A stretch of DNA of 64,000 bases from Chryseobacterium sp. c4a (lineage in GTDB: Bacteria; Bacteroidota; Bacteroidia; Flavobacteriales; Weeksellaceae). Shown here one piece after another: positions 45,822 through 54,344 of this stretch. The notes below the pieces were generated by a model. The model worked only from the letters and a program-made list of their open reading frames with translations, was not told where the DNA came from and made no database searches. The position numbers and the translations under genes were made by a program. The stretch covers positions 62,001-126,000 of the forward strand of contig NZ_WXVU01000008.1 in NCBI RefSeq assembly GCF_009900745.1, read 5' to 3'. The stretch's first letter is position 1, and each line of letters opens with the position of its first letter.

Positions 45822-46700
45822 CTATACTCCTTTCCCCAAATATTTTTCCAACGCCTCAGAACTTTTCTTAAAGGCCCATTTTTGCTTGTAATTCACCCAT
45901 TTGGCTTTAAATAGTTTACGCATAAGCTTATCTGTATATCTCATGATAAAGACATGATATAACATATTGGCAAACACATCCGGTTTGTTGGGAAGAGCTC
46001 TTAATGAAAGAGAAAACCCTGGTTCAAGGTATCGGTTGAAATGCCAGAATGCACCGGGAATAAAGAGAGCATCACCGTGTTCCATGAAGATTTCATACCC
46101 TTTTGCATACTTCAGTGCTGGGAATTTTTCATAATCAGGATTCTCATAATCTACATCATAGATCGTATGAACAGATAATGGAACTTTATATAGAAATGGA
46201 GATTGCTTTTGATCAAACAACAGAATTCTTTTTTTTCCTTCGAAATGAATATGCATGAAGTCACCAAGATCCACATCATAATGCATCAATACATGAGCTT
46301 CACTTCCTCCAAAGAATAAAGTAGGAAGTCTTTTGAAAAACTTCATTCCCAGATCAGGATAGGTAAAGTTTTTAAGAAGTTCCGGAAGTCTGTCTGTAAT
46401 TATATAGAAGAAAATTCTAAGATCTGAGGGTTTACTTTTTATGGTATCAATATAATCCTTCATTTTCATATTCGCTACTGGTGCATCAGAACTTTTAGCT
46501 GCATCCGCAGGTTTATTATCGTATAGAGGAACTTCCTGATCGCCTGCCTTTTCACGGATATAGGCAAGATTCCATTTGTCAAAAGCATCCCAACGGCTTG
46601 CAAAATTCTTGATTAAAAGAGGTTTCTGCTTTTTGAAATAATTCTTCTGAAAATCTTCTTTACTGATATCATTGACTACATCTACGTTTTCTAGGATCAT
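45822..46700 (-). CDS. Cupin-like (JmjC-type) Fe(II)/2-oxoglutarate oxygenase
   Basis: 292 residues. The cupin core is seen: MHYDVDLGDFMHIHFEGKKRILLFDQKQSPFL (iron-binding His140 and Asp142) and GDALFIPGAFWHFNRY (distal His220). These are the H-x-D...H facial triad of the Cupin_8 / JmjC-like family, whose members hydroxylate protein side chains (Asn, Asp, His or Arg) using 2-oxoglutarate. Start MILENVDVV is normal. Divergent neighbour is the bestrophin gene. Substrate unknown. Confidence 0.85.
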   Translation of the reverse strand: MILENVDVVNDISKEDFQKNYFKKQKPLLIKNFASRWDAFDKWNLAYIREKAGDQEVPLYDNKPADAAKSSDAPVANMKMKDYIDTIKSKPSDLRIFFYIITDRLPELLKNFTYPDLGMKFFKRLPTLFFGGSEAHVLMHYDVDLGDFMHIHFEGKKRILLFDQKQSPFLYKVPLSVHTIYDVDYENPDYEKFPALKYAKGYEIFMEHGDALFIPGAFWHFNRYLEPGFSLSLRALPNKPDVFANMLYHVFIMRYTDKLMRKLFKAKWVNYKQKWAFKKSSEALEKYLGKGV

Positions 46701-46764
46701 GTATTTTGTATTTAATGTGAATTAAAAATAGTGTTTTTTTGAAAACTGTAAAAATTAAGATGAT

Positions 46765-46905
46765 TAAGTTGGAAGCTGGAAGAGAGATGCTGGAAGTTAT
46801 TATTTGTCTGCAAACTTCTATATCTCATTCTATAAAAAGTTTTTATATAAAACTTAAACTACTTCTTCGGCTTCAATAACTTCCAGCTTCAGACTTCCTA
46901 CTTTA
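46765..46905. repeat. Dispersed GGAAGCTGGAAGTT-family element, copy C
   Basis: Left AGTTGGAAGCTGGAAGAGAG then ATGCTGGAAGTTATTATTTG, right TTCAATAACTTCCAGCTTC: clear inverted ends. Lies between divergent genes at 45822 and 46943. Confidence 0.65.
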
Positions 46906-46917
46906 TTCTGAAAAATT

Positions 46918-46925
46918 TATATTTG
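46918..46925 (+). promoter_or_regulatory. Putative -7 box of the bestrophin gene
   Basis: TATATTTG, 17 nt before the ATG at 46943 and just outside repeat copy C. Confidence 0.5.
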
Positions 46926-46942
46926 TAGTATTAAGCGAATTT

Positions 46943-47821
46943 ATGAGAGTATACAACACAAAACATTTCCTTAAAATCCTTTTCAGTCTACACAAAAGTG
47001 ATACTTTGAAGATCCTTTTTCCAAGTATGATTATGGTGGGATTATACTCCTGGGGAATTCAGTATCTAGAAGTGGGATATTTTCATCTTACGGCAAAATC
47101 AGGAATCAGTAATGTGGGAATGATTCATTCTTTATTGGGATTTGTACTCTCCCTTTTATTGGTTTTTCGTACCAATACAGCCTATGACAGATGGTGGGAA
47201 GGAAGAAAGCTTTGGGGAAAACTGGTGAATGACACTCGAAACTTTGCGATAAAAATTAATACCATTCTCGGAGACAATCGCCAGGATGCAGAACAGATCT
47301 CAAGATATCTGAAATATTTCCCTCACTTTTTAGCCAAACATCTCTCCAAAGAATCTACCCGTCTGGCACTGGATGAAGATTATTCCGAAATTGAAAAATC
47401 ATTAAAAAATCATGGCCCGAGTGAAATTATTATTCTTTTAAGCCATAAACTGAACCAATTAAAGAAAGAAGGCAAAATTTCAGAAATCGAAATGCTGTAT
47501 TTAGATACTCAGCTTTCAGGGTTTTTGGAAGTATGTGGTGGCTGTGAAAGAATTAAGAACACTCCAATCCCCTATTCTTACTCTTCGTTTATTAAAAAAT
47601 TCATCATTCTATATGTATTTGCTCTTCCTATTGCTTACGTTATCACAATAGGTCTATTCATGATTCCACTTACGGTATTTGTGTATTATGTATTGATGAG
47701 TCTTGAATTGATTGCTGAGGAGATTGAAGATCCTTTCAACAATGATGAGAACGATATTCCAATGGAAACAATAGCCCAGAATATTGAGAAAAATGTCCAT
47801 CAGATTATGAGCAAAAAATAA
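46943..47821 (+). CDS. Bestrophin-family anion channel
   Basis: 292 residues, the usual size. FVLSLLLVFRTNTAYDRWWEGRKLWGKLVNDTRN is the family signature at about 71-104. Hydrophobic segments at about 30-45, 66-82, 222-242 and 244-262. EEIEDPFNNDENDIPM near the end is the acidic cluster that binds Ca2+ in vertebrate bestrophins. It would form an inner-membrane pentameric chloride or anion channel. Single gene with its own promoter box and shared terminator. Confidence 0.93.
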   Translation: MRVYNTKHFLKILFSLHKSDTLKILFPSMIMVGLYSWGIQYLEVGYFHLTAKSGISNVGMIHSLLGFVLSLLLVFRTNTAYDRWWEGRKLWGKLVNDTRNFAIKINTILGDNRQDAEQISRYLKYFPHFLAKHLSKESTRLALDEDYSEIEKSLKNHGPSEIIILLSHKLNQLKKEGKISEIEMLYLDTQLSGFLEVCGGCERIKNTPIPYSYSSFIKKFIILYVFALPIAYVITIGLFMIPLTVFVYYVLMSLELIAEEIEDPFNNDENDIPMETIAQNIEKNVHQIMSKK

Positions 47822-47822
47822 A

Positions 47823-47850
47823 AAATCAACCTTTTAAAGGTTGATTTCTT
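47823..47850. terminator. Bidirectional terminator
   Basis: AAATCAACCTTT / AAAGGTTGATTT with a very short loop; between convergent genes, and overlapping the last codons of the minus-strand gene. Confidence 0.85.
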
Positions 47851-48433
47851 TTAGTTCTCCATCTGCTTTTATTTCTACAAACTTACTTTCTCTGTTCGCA
47901 GCATCATAGCCATAGAAAAAGGTTGAATAGATAGGTGATGAATACAAATAGTTACCCAATCCGTTATAAGTATCTGTTGTTCCGGTCTGCTGCTGATAAC
48001 TTCCTGTTGCTGTAAAGTTCACAATTGTCTCCAGATAGTATTTACCAGGTTTCAGTTTTTCAAATCTAAATCGTCCGTGGTCATCCGTTAAAGCTTCTAC
48101 TCTATATTTAAAAGCCTCCTCGGACATATACACTGTAGTTTTTTTATTTTCATACTTTTTTCTCATACTATAAAACTCTTCAAAATAAGGAGTTACAGGA
48201 AAAAGCATAATAACGGTTCCTTTCGGAGCATAATGTTTCTGTCCAAGCAATGGTTTTATGCCCCAATTATTTTTTTGCTTAGTAGAAGCTACCCCTTCAA
48301 TCGTTGAATTTCCGAAGGCTAGCATATCACGGGCTATTTTTTTATCAAAAAAAACCTGCGGATAATAGGTATTCTGTGCCTGTGTATGCAAAAAAGCAAA
48401 CATCAGTATGAATAAAGTGAATAATTTTTTCAT
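47834..48433 (-). CDS. Exported protein with carboxypeptidase-like regulatory domain
   Basis: 199 residues from MKKLFTLFILMFAFLHTQAQ, a clear signal peptide. YRVEALTDDHGRFRFEKLKPGKYYLETIVNFTATGSYQ is the CarboxypepD_reg-like / Cna-B beta-sandwich signature. A longer frame upstream adds 51 residues but crosses the divergent promoter pair and the start of the neighbouring gene, so it is not used. Function unknown; probably an envelope protein. Confidence 0.83.
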   Translation of the reverse strand: MKKLFTLFILMFAFLHTQAQNTYYPQVFFDKKIARDMLAFGNSTIEGVASTKQKNNWGIKPLLGQKHYAPKGTVIMLFPVTPYFEEFYSMRKKYENKKTTVYMSEEAFKYRVEALTDDHGRFRFEKLKPGKYYLETIVNFTATGSYQQQTGTTDTYNGLGNYLYSSPIYSTFFYGYDAANRESKFVEIKADGELKEINL

Positions 48434-48441
48434 AGTATATT

Positions 48442-48474
48442 TTTGAATCAAATATAAGTATTTTACTATTTTTG
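48442..48474. promoter_or_regulatory. Divergent promoter pair
   Basis: Plus strand TTTG (48442-48445), 21 nt, TATTTTTG (48467-48474), leading to the gene at 48489. Minus strand TATATTTG (48456-48449), leading to the gene starting at 48433. The two promoters overlap, so the genes may be reciprocally controlled. Confidence 0.6.
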
Positions 48475-48488
48475 AAATAAAAATAGCT

Positions 48489-49109
48489 ATGAAATCCGTT
48501 TTTCTATTGTTTTTCTCCATTTCCTCCCTTATTTTAGCACAAAAACCTTGTGGATATAAGGATGGATTACAAGAAGGAACCTGCAAACAGTTCTATGACA
48601 ACGGCCAACTAAAATATTTTGTTGAATGGAAAAAAGGGAAGCAGGATGGTGATGCTACTTTTTATTATGATAATGGAAAAGTAGAATCAAAGGGTGAATT
48701 TAAAAAAGACTATAAGGTAAAGGAATGGTCATATTATGATAAAAACGGAGTTCTGACTTCCAAAGAAGCATTCAGGAACGGTGAAAAGAATATTTATGAC
48801 AACAGCCTTACTGCCACTTTTTACTCACCTGCCGGAAAGATTACAGAAATCTCAAATTATAAATTCAATAAACTCCACGGCGAAACCAAGACATTCCATG
48901 AGGACGGAAAATCGGTAAAACAATGGGGTCAGTACGACAACGGACTTGCTACTGGAAAATGGAAAGTATTTTATCCATCAGGAAAGCTGCAGCGTGAAAC
49001 AGAATTCGTTAACGATAAATGGAATGGCAACAGAATCCATTACCGTGAAGACGGCAGCATTGAAAAGACAGAGGTCTATAAAGACGGAAAATTAATCTCA
49101 ACAAAATAA
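48489..49109 (+). CDS. Exported MORN-repeat protein (YwqK-like)
   Basis: 206 residues, signal peptide ending near LILAQK. About seven MORN-type repeats of the form Y-x-N-G-x-L-K-x-x-x-x-x-x-x-G-K-x-x-G (YDNGQLKYFVEWKKGKQDGD, YYDNGKVESKGEFK, YDKNGVLTSKEAF, FHEDGKSVKQWGQYDNG, FYPSGKLQRETEF, YREDGSIEKTEVYKDGK). This is the YwqK antitoxin-like fold; most such exported Bacteroidota proteins have no known toxin, and none is adjacent here. Confidence 0.9.
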   Translation: MKSVFLLFFSISSLILAQKPCGYKDGLQEGTCKQFYDNGQLKYFVEWKKGKQDGDATFYYDNGKVESKGEFKKDYKVKEWSYYDKNGVLTSKEAFRNGEKNIYDNSLTATFYSPAGKITEISNYKFNKLHGETKTFHEDGKSVKQWGQYDNGLATGKWKVFYPSGKLQRETEFVNDKWNGNRIHYREDGSIEKTEVYKDGKLISTK

Positions 49110-49114
49110 AACAA

Positions 49115-49645
49115 TTGGTACAGAAACTAAAACTGGAGGAACTAAACAGAATAGATGTAGAAACATTTAAGAAAGTTGAAAAAATTCCGTTGGTCATCAT
49201 TTTAGATAATATCAGAAGTATGCACAATGTAGGGGCAGCCTTCAGAACGGCAGATGCCTTTTTAATTGAAAAAATAATCCTTTGTGGAATTACTCCGCAA
49301 CCGCCTCATCGTGAAATTCACAAAGCAGCATTAGGCGCTACGGAAAGTGTAGATTGGTCTCATGAAGAAGATACCAACAATGCGATTTCAGATTTGAAAA
49401 GCAAAGGATATGAAATTATAGGAATTGAACAGACTACCGGCAGCCAAATGATCACAGATTTTGCAATTGACAAGTCAAAAAAATATGCTTTGATTTTAGG
49501 AAACGAAGTAGAAGGAATCAGTGATGAAGTACTCCCTAATGTTGATGTATTTTTAGAAATCCCTCAGCTTGGAACCAAGCATTCTCTTAATGTGAGTGTA
49601 TGTGGCGGAATTGTGATGTGGGAATTTGCTAAAGCCCTAAAATAA
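49115..49645 (+). CDS. SpoU/TrmH-family RNA methyltransferase
   Basis: 176 residues. ILDNIRSMHNVGAAFRTADAF, CGITPQPPHREIHKAALGATESVDW, ALILGNEVEGISDEVL and IPQLGTKHSLNVSVCGGIVMWE are the three SPOUT knot motifs. It would 2'-O-methylate ribose in tRNA or rRNA with SAM. No ATG suits the family, so the TTG at 49115 is the probable start, 5 nt after the upstream stop. It lacks an N-terminal L30e-like substrate-binding domain, so it belongs to the short TrmH type. Confidence 0.9.
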   Translation: MVQKLKLEELNRIDVETFKKVEKIPLVIILDNIRSMHNVGAAFRTADAFLIEKIILCGITPQPPHREIHKAALGATESVDWSHEEDTNNAISDLKSKGYEIIGIEQTTGSQMITDFAIDKSKKYALILGNEVEGISDEVLPNVDVFLEIPQLGTKHSLNVSVCGGIVMWEFAKALK

Positions 49646-49648
49646 AAA

Positions 49649-49682
49649 AACTGCATATGTCGTTAGTAGACAGTGCAGTTTG
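49649..49682 (+). terminator. Hairpin after the RNA methyltransferase gene
   Basis: AAACTGCA and TGCAGTTT with inner TGTC/GACA pairing. Strong stem, but no long T tract. Confidence 0.6.
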
Positions 49683-49832
49683 AAATAAATCTAATAAAAA
49701 GTAAAAATGAAAGGCGACAAAGGTACTTTTTTTTTCTTTACAAACAAATTTTAACGGCATTTTTTTTGATTTAACTTAAAAAAAGTCGTGTTTTCAGAAA
49801 AAGTTTCGTTTAATTTTTTATAAATTAGCACA

Positions 49833-50486
49833 ATGTTTATCAAGGACTATATCTCAAAAGATTTCCCATGTTTTAACCTGTCGGACTCTATAGAGTCGGC
49901 AAGAAATACATTGGATGATTTCGGATATTCTCATATTTTCATCAAAAAATCCCATCACTTTTACGGAGCCCTTGCAAAGGACTTTTTGTATGAAGAGGAT
50001 GGAGGAACTTTGAAGGATCTTGAGCATCAAATCGAGAGATTTGCCATTCTGGATGATAATAACATCATGGATAGTATTCGCCTGTTTTACACTTTCAATA
50101 CCAATGTGATCCCGGTGATCAACAAGAGCGAAAAGTATTTGGGCTATATTACCTGTGAAGATATTTTCCAGGATCTTTCCCGTTATCCGCTATTTTCGGA
50201 ATCAGGAGCTATTCTTACGGTAGAAACTCCTGCCAGAAAGTACTCCATGACGGAAATTGCTAATATTGTAGAAAGCAATAACTCGAAATTTTATGGCGGA
50301 TTCATTAGTTCTATGTCTGATGAGGTAATTCACGTTACCATAAAGATCAGCAATGAAAATTTAGCCTCGATAGACTCAACTTTTGACCGGTACGACTACA
50401 GGATTGTTGAAAAATACTATTCTGATGAGAAATCCGATCTGTTTAAAGACCGATTCGGTTTTTTCCAAAAATTTATAGAAATATAA
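49833..50486 (+). CDS. CBS-domain protein
   Basis: 217 residues. Two CBS motifs at about 5-120 (IESARNTLDDFGYSHIFIKK and DSIRLFYTFNTNVIPVINKSEKYLGYITCEDIF). The C-terminal half (SMTEIANIVESNNSKFYGGFISSMSDEVIHVTIKI) resembles an ACT-like or small regulatory domain. It probably binds an adenine nucleotide. It sits 1 nt before nadK, a fixed pair in Flavobacteriia to my recollection, suggesting a link to NAD metabolism. Confidence 0.88.
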   Translation: MFIKDYISKDFPCFNLSDSIESARNTLDDFGYSHIFIKKSHHFYGALAKDFLYEEDGGTLKDLEHQIERFAILDDNNIMDSIRLFYTFNTNVIPVINKSEKYLGYITCEDIFQDLSRYPLFSESGAILTVETPARKYSMTEIANIVESNNSKFYGGFISSMSDEVIHVTIKISNENLASIDSTFDRYDYRIVEKYYSDEKSDLFKDRFGFFQKFIEI

Positions 50487-50487
50487 C

Positions 50488-51354
50488 ATGAAGGCAGCCA
50501 TATATTCTCAGAAAAAAGATCTTGATACTTTTTTATATTTAAGCAAGTTTATCTCTGAACTTGAAACCAGAGGTGTAAAATCTGTTCTGTACGATGAAAT
50601 GGCTGAAGCACTTCAGTTTTCGAAAATTTTCGAAACATTCAATAATAAACAGGATCTTTTAGATAAGGAAGTTGATCTTTTCTTCACCTTCGGTGGAGAC
50701 GGAACCATTGTAAACTCTCTTACTTTCATTGAAGATCTTGAAATTCCTGTGGTGGGAGTAAATACCGGAAGATTAGGATTCCTTGCTTTCTTTACAAAAG
50801 AAGAAGCCTTTAAAGAACTGGATGCCATCTTAAAAGGAGATGTAAAAACAAGCCGCCGTTCTGTAATTGAAGTGGTTTCCCCGAACCTGGAAGGATTTTT
50901 TCCGTATGCATTAAATGATGTTACCGTGTCCAGAAAGGAAACAACCTCTATGATCACAGTGGATTCTTATATTAATAATGAATTTCTAAATGTATTCTGG
51001 GGAGACGGAGTTATTATTTCCACTCCTACAGGGTCTACGGCTTACTCTTTAAGCTGTGGCGGGCCGATCATTTCTCCGAACAACGAAAACTTCGTCATCA
51101 CCCCTATCGCTCCTCACAATCTGAATGTGAGACCCTTAGTAGTAAATGATAAAGTAGAAATCAAATTCAGAGTGGAAAGCAGAGTACCACAATATTCATT
51201 GTCTTTAGACTCCAGATTGATTCATATTGAAACCGATAAGGAAATTATCATCAGGAAAGCCGATTTTCAGCTTCTTTTGGTACAGCCTAATAATTTAAGT
51301 TTCTACGAAACCATCCGTCAGAAGCTACTTTGGGGGCGTGACAAAAGAAATTAA
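50488..51354 (+). CDS. nadK: NAD kinase
   Basis: 288 residues, usual size. FTFGGDGTIVNS with the GGDGT motif at 69-73, VNTGRLGFLAF at 91-101, NDVTVSR and ISTPTGSTAYSLSCGGPI are the signature motifs. It phosphorylates NAD to NADP with ATP (or polyphosphate). It starts 1 nt after the CBS gene, so the two are cotranscribed and possibly coupled. Confidence 0.98.
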   Translation: MKAAIYSQKKDLDTFLYLSKFISELETRGVKSVLYDEMAEALQFSKIFETFNNKQDLLDKEVDLFFTFGGDGTIVNSLTFIEDLEIPVVGVNTGRLGFLAFFTKEEAFKELDAILKGDVKTSRRSVIEVVSPNLEGFFPYALNDVTVSRKETTSMITVDSYINNEFLNVFWGDGVIISTPTGSTAYSLSCGGPIISPNNENFVITPIAPHNLNVRPLVVNDKVEIKFRVESRVPQYSLSLDSRLIHIETDKEIIIRKADFQLLLVQPNNLSFYETIRQKLLWGRDKRN

Positions 51355-51423
51355 TGATTTCTTAAAAATGATTACCTTTACACGAAAATAAACACCTAAT
51401 AAATTTATAATAAAAAGTAAAAC

Positions 51424-52494
51424 ATGAGCAGAATTTTTCCGGCAGGAGTTGCCACAGGTCAGTTAGTTACTGATATCTTTCAGTATGCTAAAGAAAACAA
51501 ATTTGCATTGCCTGCAGTAAACGTAATTGGATCAAGCAACGTAAACGCTACGATGGAAACTGCAGCGAAATTAAACTCTCCTGTAATTATTCAGTTTTCA
51601 AACGGAGGTGCTGCTTTCAATGCAGGGAAAGGATTAAGCAATGACGGACAAAAGTCTGCAATTTTAGGAGCTATTGCGGGAGCAAAACACATTCACACTC
51701 TTGCAGAAGCTTACGGAGCAACAGTAATTCTTCACACAGACCACTGTGCAAAGAAATTATTACCTTGGATTGACGGATTAATGGATGCTAACGAAGAATT
51801 CTTCAAGCAGACAGGAAAATCTCTTTACTCTTCTCACATGTTAGACCTTTCTGAAGAATCTCTAGAAGAAAACCTTGAGATTTCAGCTAAATATTTTGAA
51901 AGAATGGCTAAACTTCAGATGACTCTTGAAGTAGAAATCGGAGTAACTGGAGGTGAAGAAGACGGTGTTGACAACTCAGACGTTGATAACTCTAAATTAT
52001 ATACTCAGCCTGAAGATGTAGCTTATACCTATGAAAAATTAAAAGCTATTTCGGACAACTTTACGATTGCAGCAGCATTCGGTAACGTACACGGAGTTTA
52101 CAAGCCAGGAAACGTGGTTCTTACCCCAAAAATCCTAGACAACTCTCAGAAATATGTTCAAGAGAAATTTGGAACTGCAGATAAGCCAATCAACTTTGTA
52201 TTCCACGGAGGATCTGGATCTACTTTGGAAGAAATCAGAGAGGCGATCGACTACGGAGTAATCAAAATGAATATCGATACTGACCTTCAGTTTGCATACA
52301 CAGAAGGTGTTAGAGATTATATGGTAAACAATATTGATTATTTAAGAGCTCAAATCGGAAACCCTGAAGGAGAAGAAAAACCTAACAAAAAATTCTATGA
52401 CCCAAGAGTTTGGGTAAGAAAAGGTGAAGAAACATTCTCTACAAGATTAGTACAAGCATTTGAAGATTTAAATAACGTAAATACTTTAAAATAA
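51424..52494 (+). CDS. fbaA: Class II fructose-bisphosphate aldolase
   Basis: 356 residues, the class IIA length. VILHTDHCAKKLLPW holds catalytic Asp106 and zinc ligand His107; LEVEIGVTGGEEDGVDN holds a further metal-binding Glu; FGNVHGVYKPGNV and FVFHGGSGSTLEEI hold the remaining His ligands and the phosphate site. It reversibly splits fructose-1,6-bisphosphate in glycolysis and gluconeogenesis. It stands alone between nadK and accD, with a hairpin on its 3' side. Confidence 0.98.
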   Translation: MSRIFPAGVATGQLVTDIFQYAKENKFALPAVNVIGSSNVNATMETAAKLNSPVIIQFSNGGAAFNAGKGLSNDGQKSAILGAIAGAKHIHTLAEAYGATVILHTDHCAKKLLPWIDGLMDANEEFFKQTGKSLYSSHMLDLSEESLEENLEISAKYFERMAKLQMTLEVEIGVTGGEEDGVDNSDVDNSKLYTQPEDVAYTYEKLKAISDNFTIAAAFGNVHGVYKPGNVVLTPKILDNSQKYVQEKFGTADKPINFVFHGGSGSTLEEIREAIDYGVIKMNIDTDLQFAYTEGVRDYMVNNIDYLRAQIGNPEGEEKPNKKFYDPRVWVRKGEETFSTRLVQAFEDLNNVNTLK

Positions 52495-52506
52495 GAACTG
52501 TACATT

Positions 52507-52555
52507 TGTACCAATGTAAAAGCTATTCCTGATGGATGCATTTACATTGGTACAT
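52507..52555 (+). terminator. Inverted repeat after fbaA
   Basis: TGTACCAATGTAAA and TTTACATTGGTACA, a 14-bp perfect stem with a 20-nt loop. A T-rich stretch follows; it probably acts as a terminator or mRNA 3' end. Confidence 0.7.
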
Positions 52556-52584
52556 TTTACATTTATACATTAATACAATTAAAA

Positions 52585-53439
52585 ATGGCATTCGACTGGT
52601 TTAAAAGAAAAGCAAAAAACATTACCACTTCTACTGATGAGAAAAAGGACGTTCCCAAAGGACTTTGGCATCAGACTCCATCTGGAAAAGTTGTGGAACA
52701 TGATGAATTAAAGAGAAATAACTATGTTTCTCCTGAAGACGGGTTTCATGTAAGAATAGGAAGTGCGGAATTTTTTGACATCCTTTTTGACGGTGGTAAA
52801 TTTACCGAACTGGATGCCAATGTTGAAAGTATTGATATCTTAAACTTCAAGGATACAAAACCTTATAAAGACCGTTTAAAAGAAGTAAAAGCAAAAACGA
52901 AGCTTACTGACTCTATCAGAAATGCTGTAGGAACTGTAAAAGGAACTGAAATGGTAGTTTCTTGTATGGATTTCGCTTTTATTGGAGGATCTTTAGGATC
53001 TGTAATGGGTGAAAAAATCAGAAGAGCTGTTGATTACTGTATCAAAAACAAACTTCCGTACATGATTATCTGTCAGTCTGGAGGGGCGAGAATGCAGGAA
53101 GCAACTTACTCTTTGATGCAGTTGGCTAAAGTACAGGCTAAACTAGCTCAGCTTTCAGAAGCTGGTCTTTTATACATCGCTTACCTTTGTGACCCTACTT
53201 TTGGTGGAATTACAGCATCTTTCGCGATGACTGCTGATATCATCATGGCTGAACCGGGAGCATTGATCGGTTTTGCAGGGCCAAGAGTAATCCGTGAAAC
53301 CATCGGTAGAGACTTACCGGAAGGATTCCAGACTTCTGAATTCCTACAGGAAAAAGGATTTGTAGACTTCATTGTAAAAAGAACTGAAATTCAAGACACT
53401 GTTGCTAAAACCGTTAATTTATTAGCTGCAAAAGCATAA
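52585..53439 (+). CDS. accD: Acetyl-CoA carboxylase carboxyltransferase beta subunit
   Basis: 284 residues. The crotonase-fold core is seen ([66 protein letters not shown]). It moves the carboxyl group from biotin to acetyl-CoA, making malonyl-CoA for fatty acid synthesis, together with AccA. The N-terminal zinc-ribbon Cys of the E. coli protein are absent: the matching regions read [11 protein letters not shown] and [13 protein letters not shown], with T, S, E and similar residues in their place. To my recollection other Flavobacteriia have lost them too. The accA gene is not here. Confidence 0.97.
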   Translation: MAFDWFKRKAKNITTSTDEKKDVPKGLWHQTPSGKVVEHDELKRNNYVSPEDGFHVRIGSAEFFDILFDGGKFTELDANVESIDILNFKDTKPYKDRLKEVKAKTKLTDSIRNAVGTVKGTEMVVSCMDFAFIGGSLGSVMGEKIRRAVDYCIKNKLPYMIICQSGGARMQEATYSLMQLAKVQAKLAQLSEAGLLYIAYLCDPTFGGITASFAMTADIIMAEPGALIGFAGPRVIRETIGRDLPEGFQTSEFLQEKGFVDFIVKRTEIQDTVAKTVNLLAAKA

Positions 53440-53460
53440 TTTCTGTAACAAAAACAATAC

Positions 53461-53490
53461 AATCTCTCTCTAATTAGGGAGAGATTTTTA
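53461..53490 (+). terminator. Intrinsic terminator after accD
   Basis: AATCTCTCTCTAATTAGGGAGAGATT is a near-perfect palindrome (positions 53461-53486) followed by a T-run. Confidence 0.85.
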
Positions 53491-53493
53491 TTT

Positions 53494-54003
53494 ATGAGGA
53501 CTTTTAAGATATTTTTCAATACCATCCGGAGTATGAGTTTTAAGAAGATCATCCGTCTTTTATCGCTTGTTCTCCCCCATCCTCTTTTTGCCATACTGAG
53601 CTTTCATGCTACCGTTAAGGCATTTACCATTGCACAAGCAAAATTCCCTGAAACCGCTTCTAACAACGGTATCGGAAATGCTTTCAGACATGCCTTATGG
53701 TGCTGCTTTATCATGATGTATTGCTGCAAAATTTCTTCCCCAGAAAAAGCATTGGATTTCTGCAAAAGAATGACCGATATGCATGAAGAACTGTTTCCCA
53801 ATCAACCTCTGGAAACCAAAATGGATCTCCACAACAACAAATTCGGAATGGATTACTTTATGGAGCTATTACCGGGAATTCACCGCCAATTTTTTGAAAA
53901 AAGCTTTTTTATAGACGGATTGGTAAAAAAAATGAATGATGCCAAAGTTCTAAAAAATCTGGATGATGATTTTGAAGGACATCTCGTTTATCTGGAAGAG
54001 TAA
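53494..54003 (+). CDS. DUF6973-like protein
   Basis: 169 residues. A hydrophobic N-terminal stretch at about 20-45, then NGIGNAFRHALWCCFIMM, MTDMHEELFPNQPLETKMDLHNNKFGMDYF. The N-A-F-R-H-A-x-W and D-L-H-N-N motifs, rich in possible metal-ligand His, match what I recall of DUF6973. It may be a metal-dependent hydrolase, but no activity is known. The gene follows accD after a terminator. Downstream 340 bp carry a repeat element. Confidence 0.75.
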   Translation: MRTFKIFFNTIRSMSFKKIIRLLSLVLPHPLFAILSFHATVKAFTIAQAKFPETASNNGIGNAFRHALWCCFIMMYCCKISSPEKALDFCKRMTDMHEELFPNQPLETKMDLHNNKFGMDYFMELLPGIHRQFFEKSFFIDGLVKKMNDAKVLKNLDDDFEGHLVYLEE

Positions 54004-54009
54004 TATTTA

Positions 54010-54240
54010 TTGTTTCAAATGCTAAGAATACGCTGAGAGATTAAAAACTTTATGCATACTTTTCATTCACAAAGACACTTCGTTCAGCGATGGTTTCCAA
54101 TAATCCCTGTGGCTAAGTGTAACGCCGTTGCGATCGTAAAATTTTCACTCCCAAATAAAAATCCTTGCCAACTCAGCGTTAAAATAAATCAGCATACAAA
54201 AGGCTGAAATCAAAGATTTTCAAAAGATTAAATGCATTTT
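54010..54240. repeat. Degenerate intergenic repeat (AACGC/GCGTT type), copy 1
   Basis: Contains TAAGAATACGCTGAGAGATT, AGTGTAACGCCGTTGCGATCG and CCAACTCAGCGTTAAAATAA, short blocks built on AACGC/GCGTT and CTCAGCG words, also found around 61375-61540. It lies between the genes at 53494 and 54345. Confidence 0.45.
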
Positions 54241-54286
54241 TTAGCCACATGACTTAAACTTTCTATAAACTTAGTGGTTTAATTCT

Positions 54287-54317
54287 TTTGTGACTTTTGC
54301 AGTTTGAAGTATTTTTG
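54287..54317 (+). promoter_or_regulatory. Putative promoter of the SpmA/B-like gene
   Basis: TTTG (54287-54290), 19 nt, TATTTTTG (54310-54317): both Bacteroidota boxes with normal spacing, 27 nt before the ATG at 54345. Confidence 0.65.
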
Positions 54318-54344
54318 ATAAGTTTAAACAATTAAATCAATCAA

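Noticed and set aside
47834..48586. 250-aa version of the minus-strand exported protein
   Set aside because: The added 51 residues cross the divergent promoters and the 5' end of the gene at 48489; the signal peptide starts at the later Met.
48489..49109. Toxin-antitoxin module at the YwqK-like gene
   Set aside because: The protein is exported and no toxin gene lies next to it, so the name of the fold does not indicate a TA system here.
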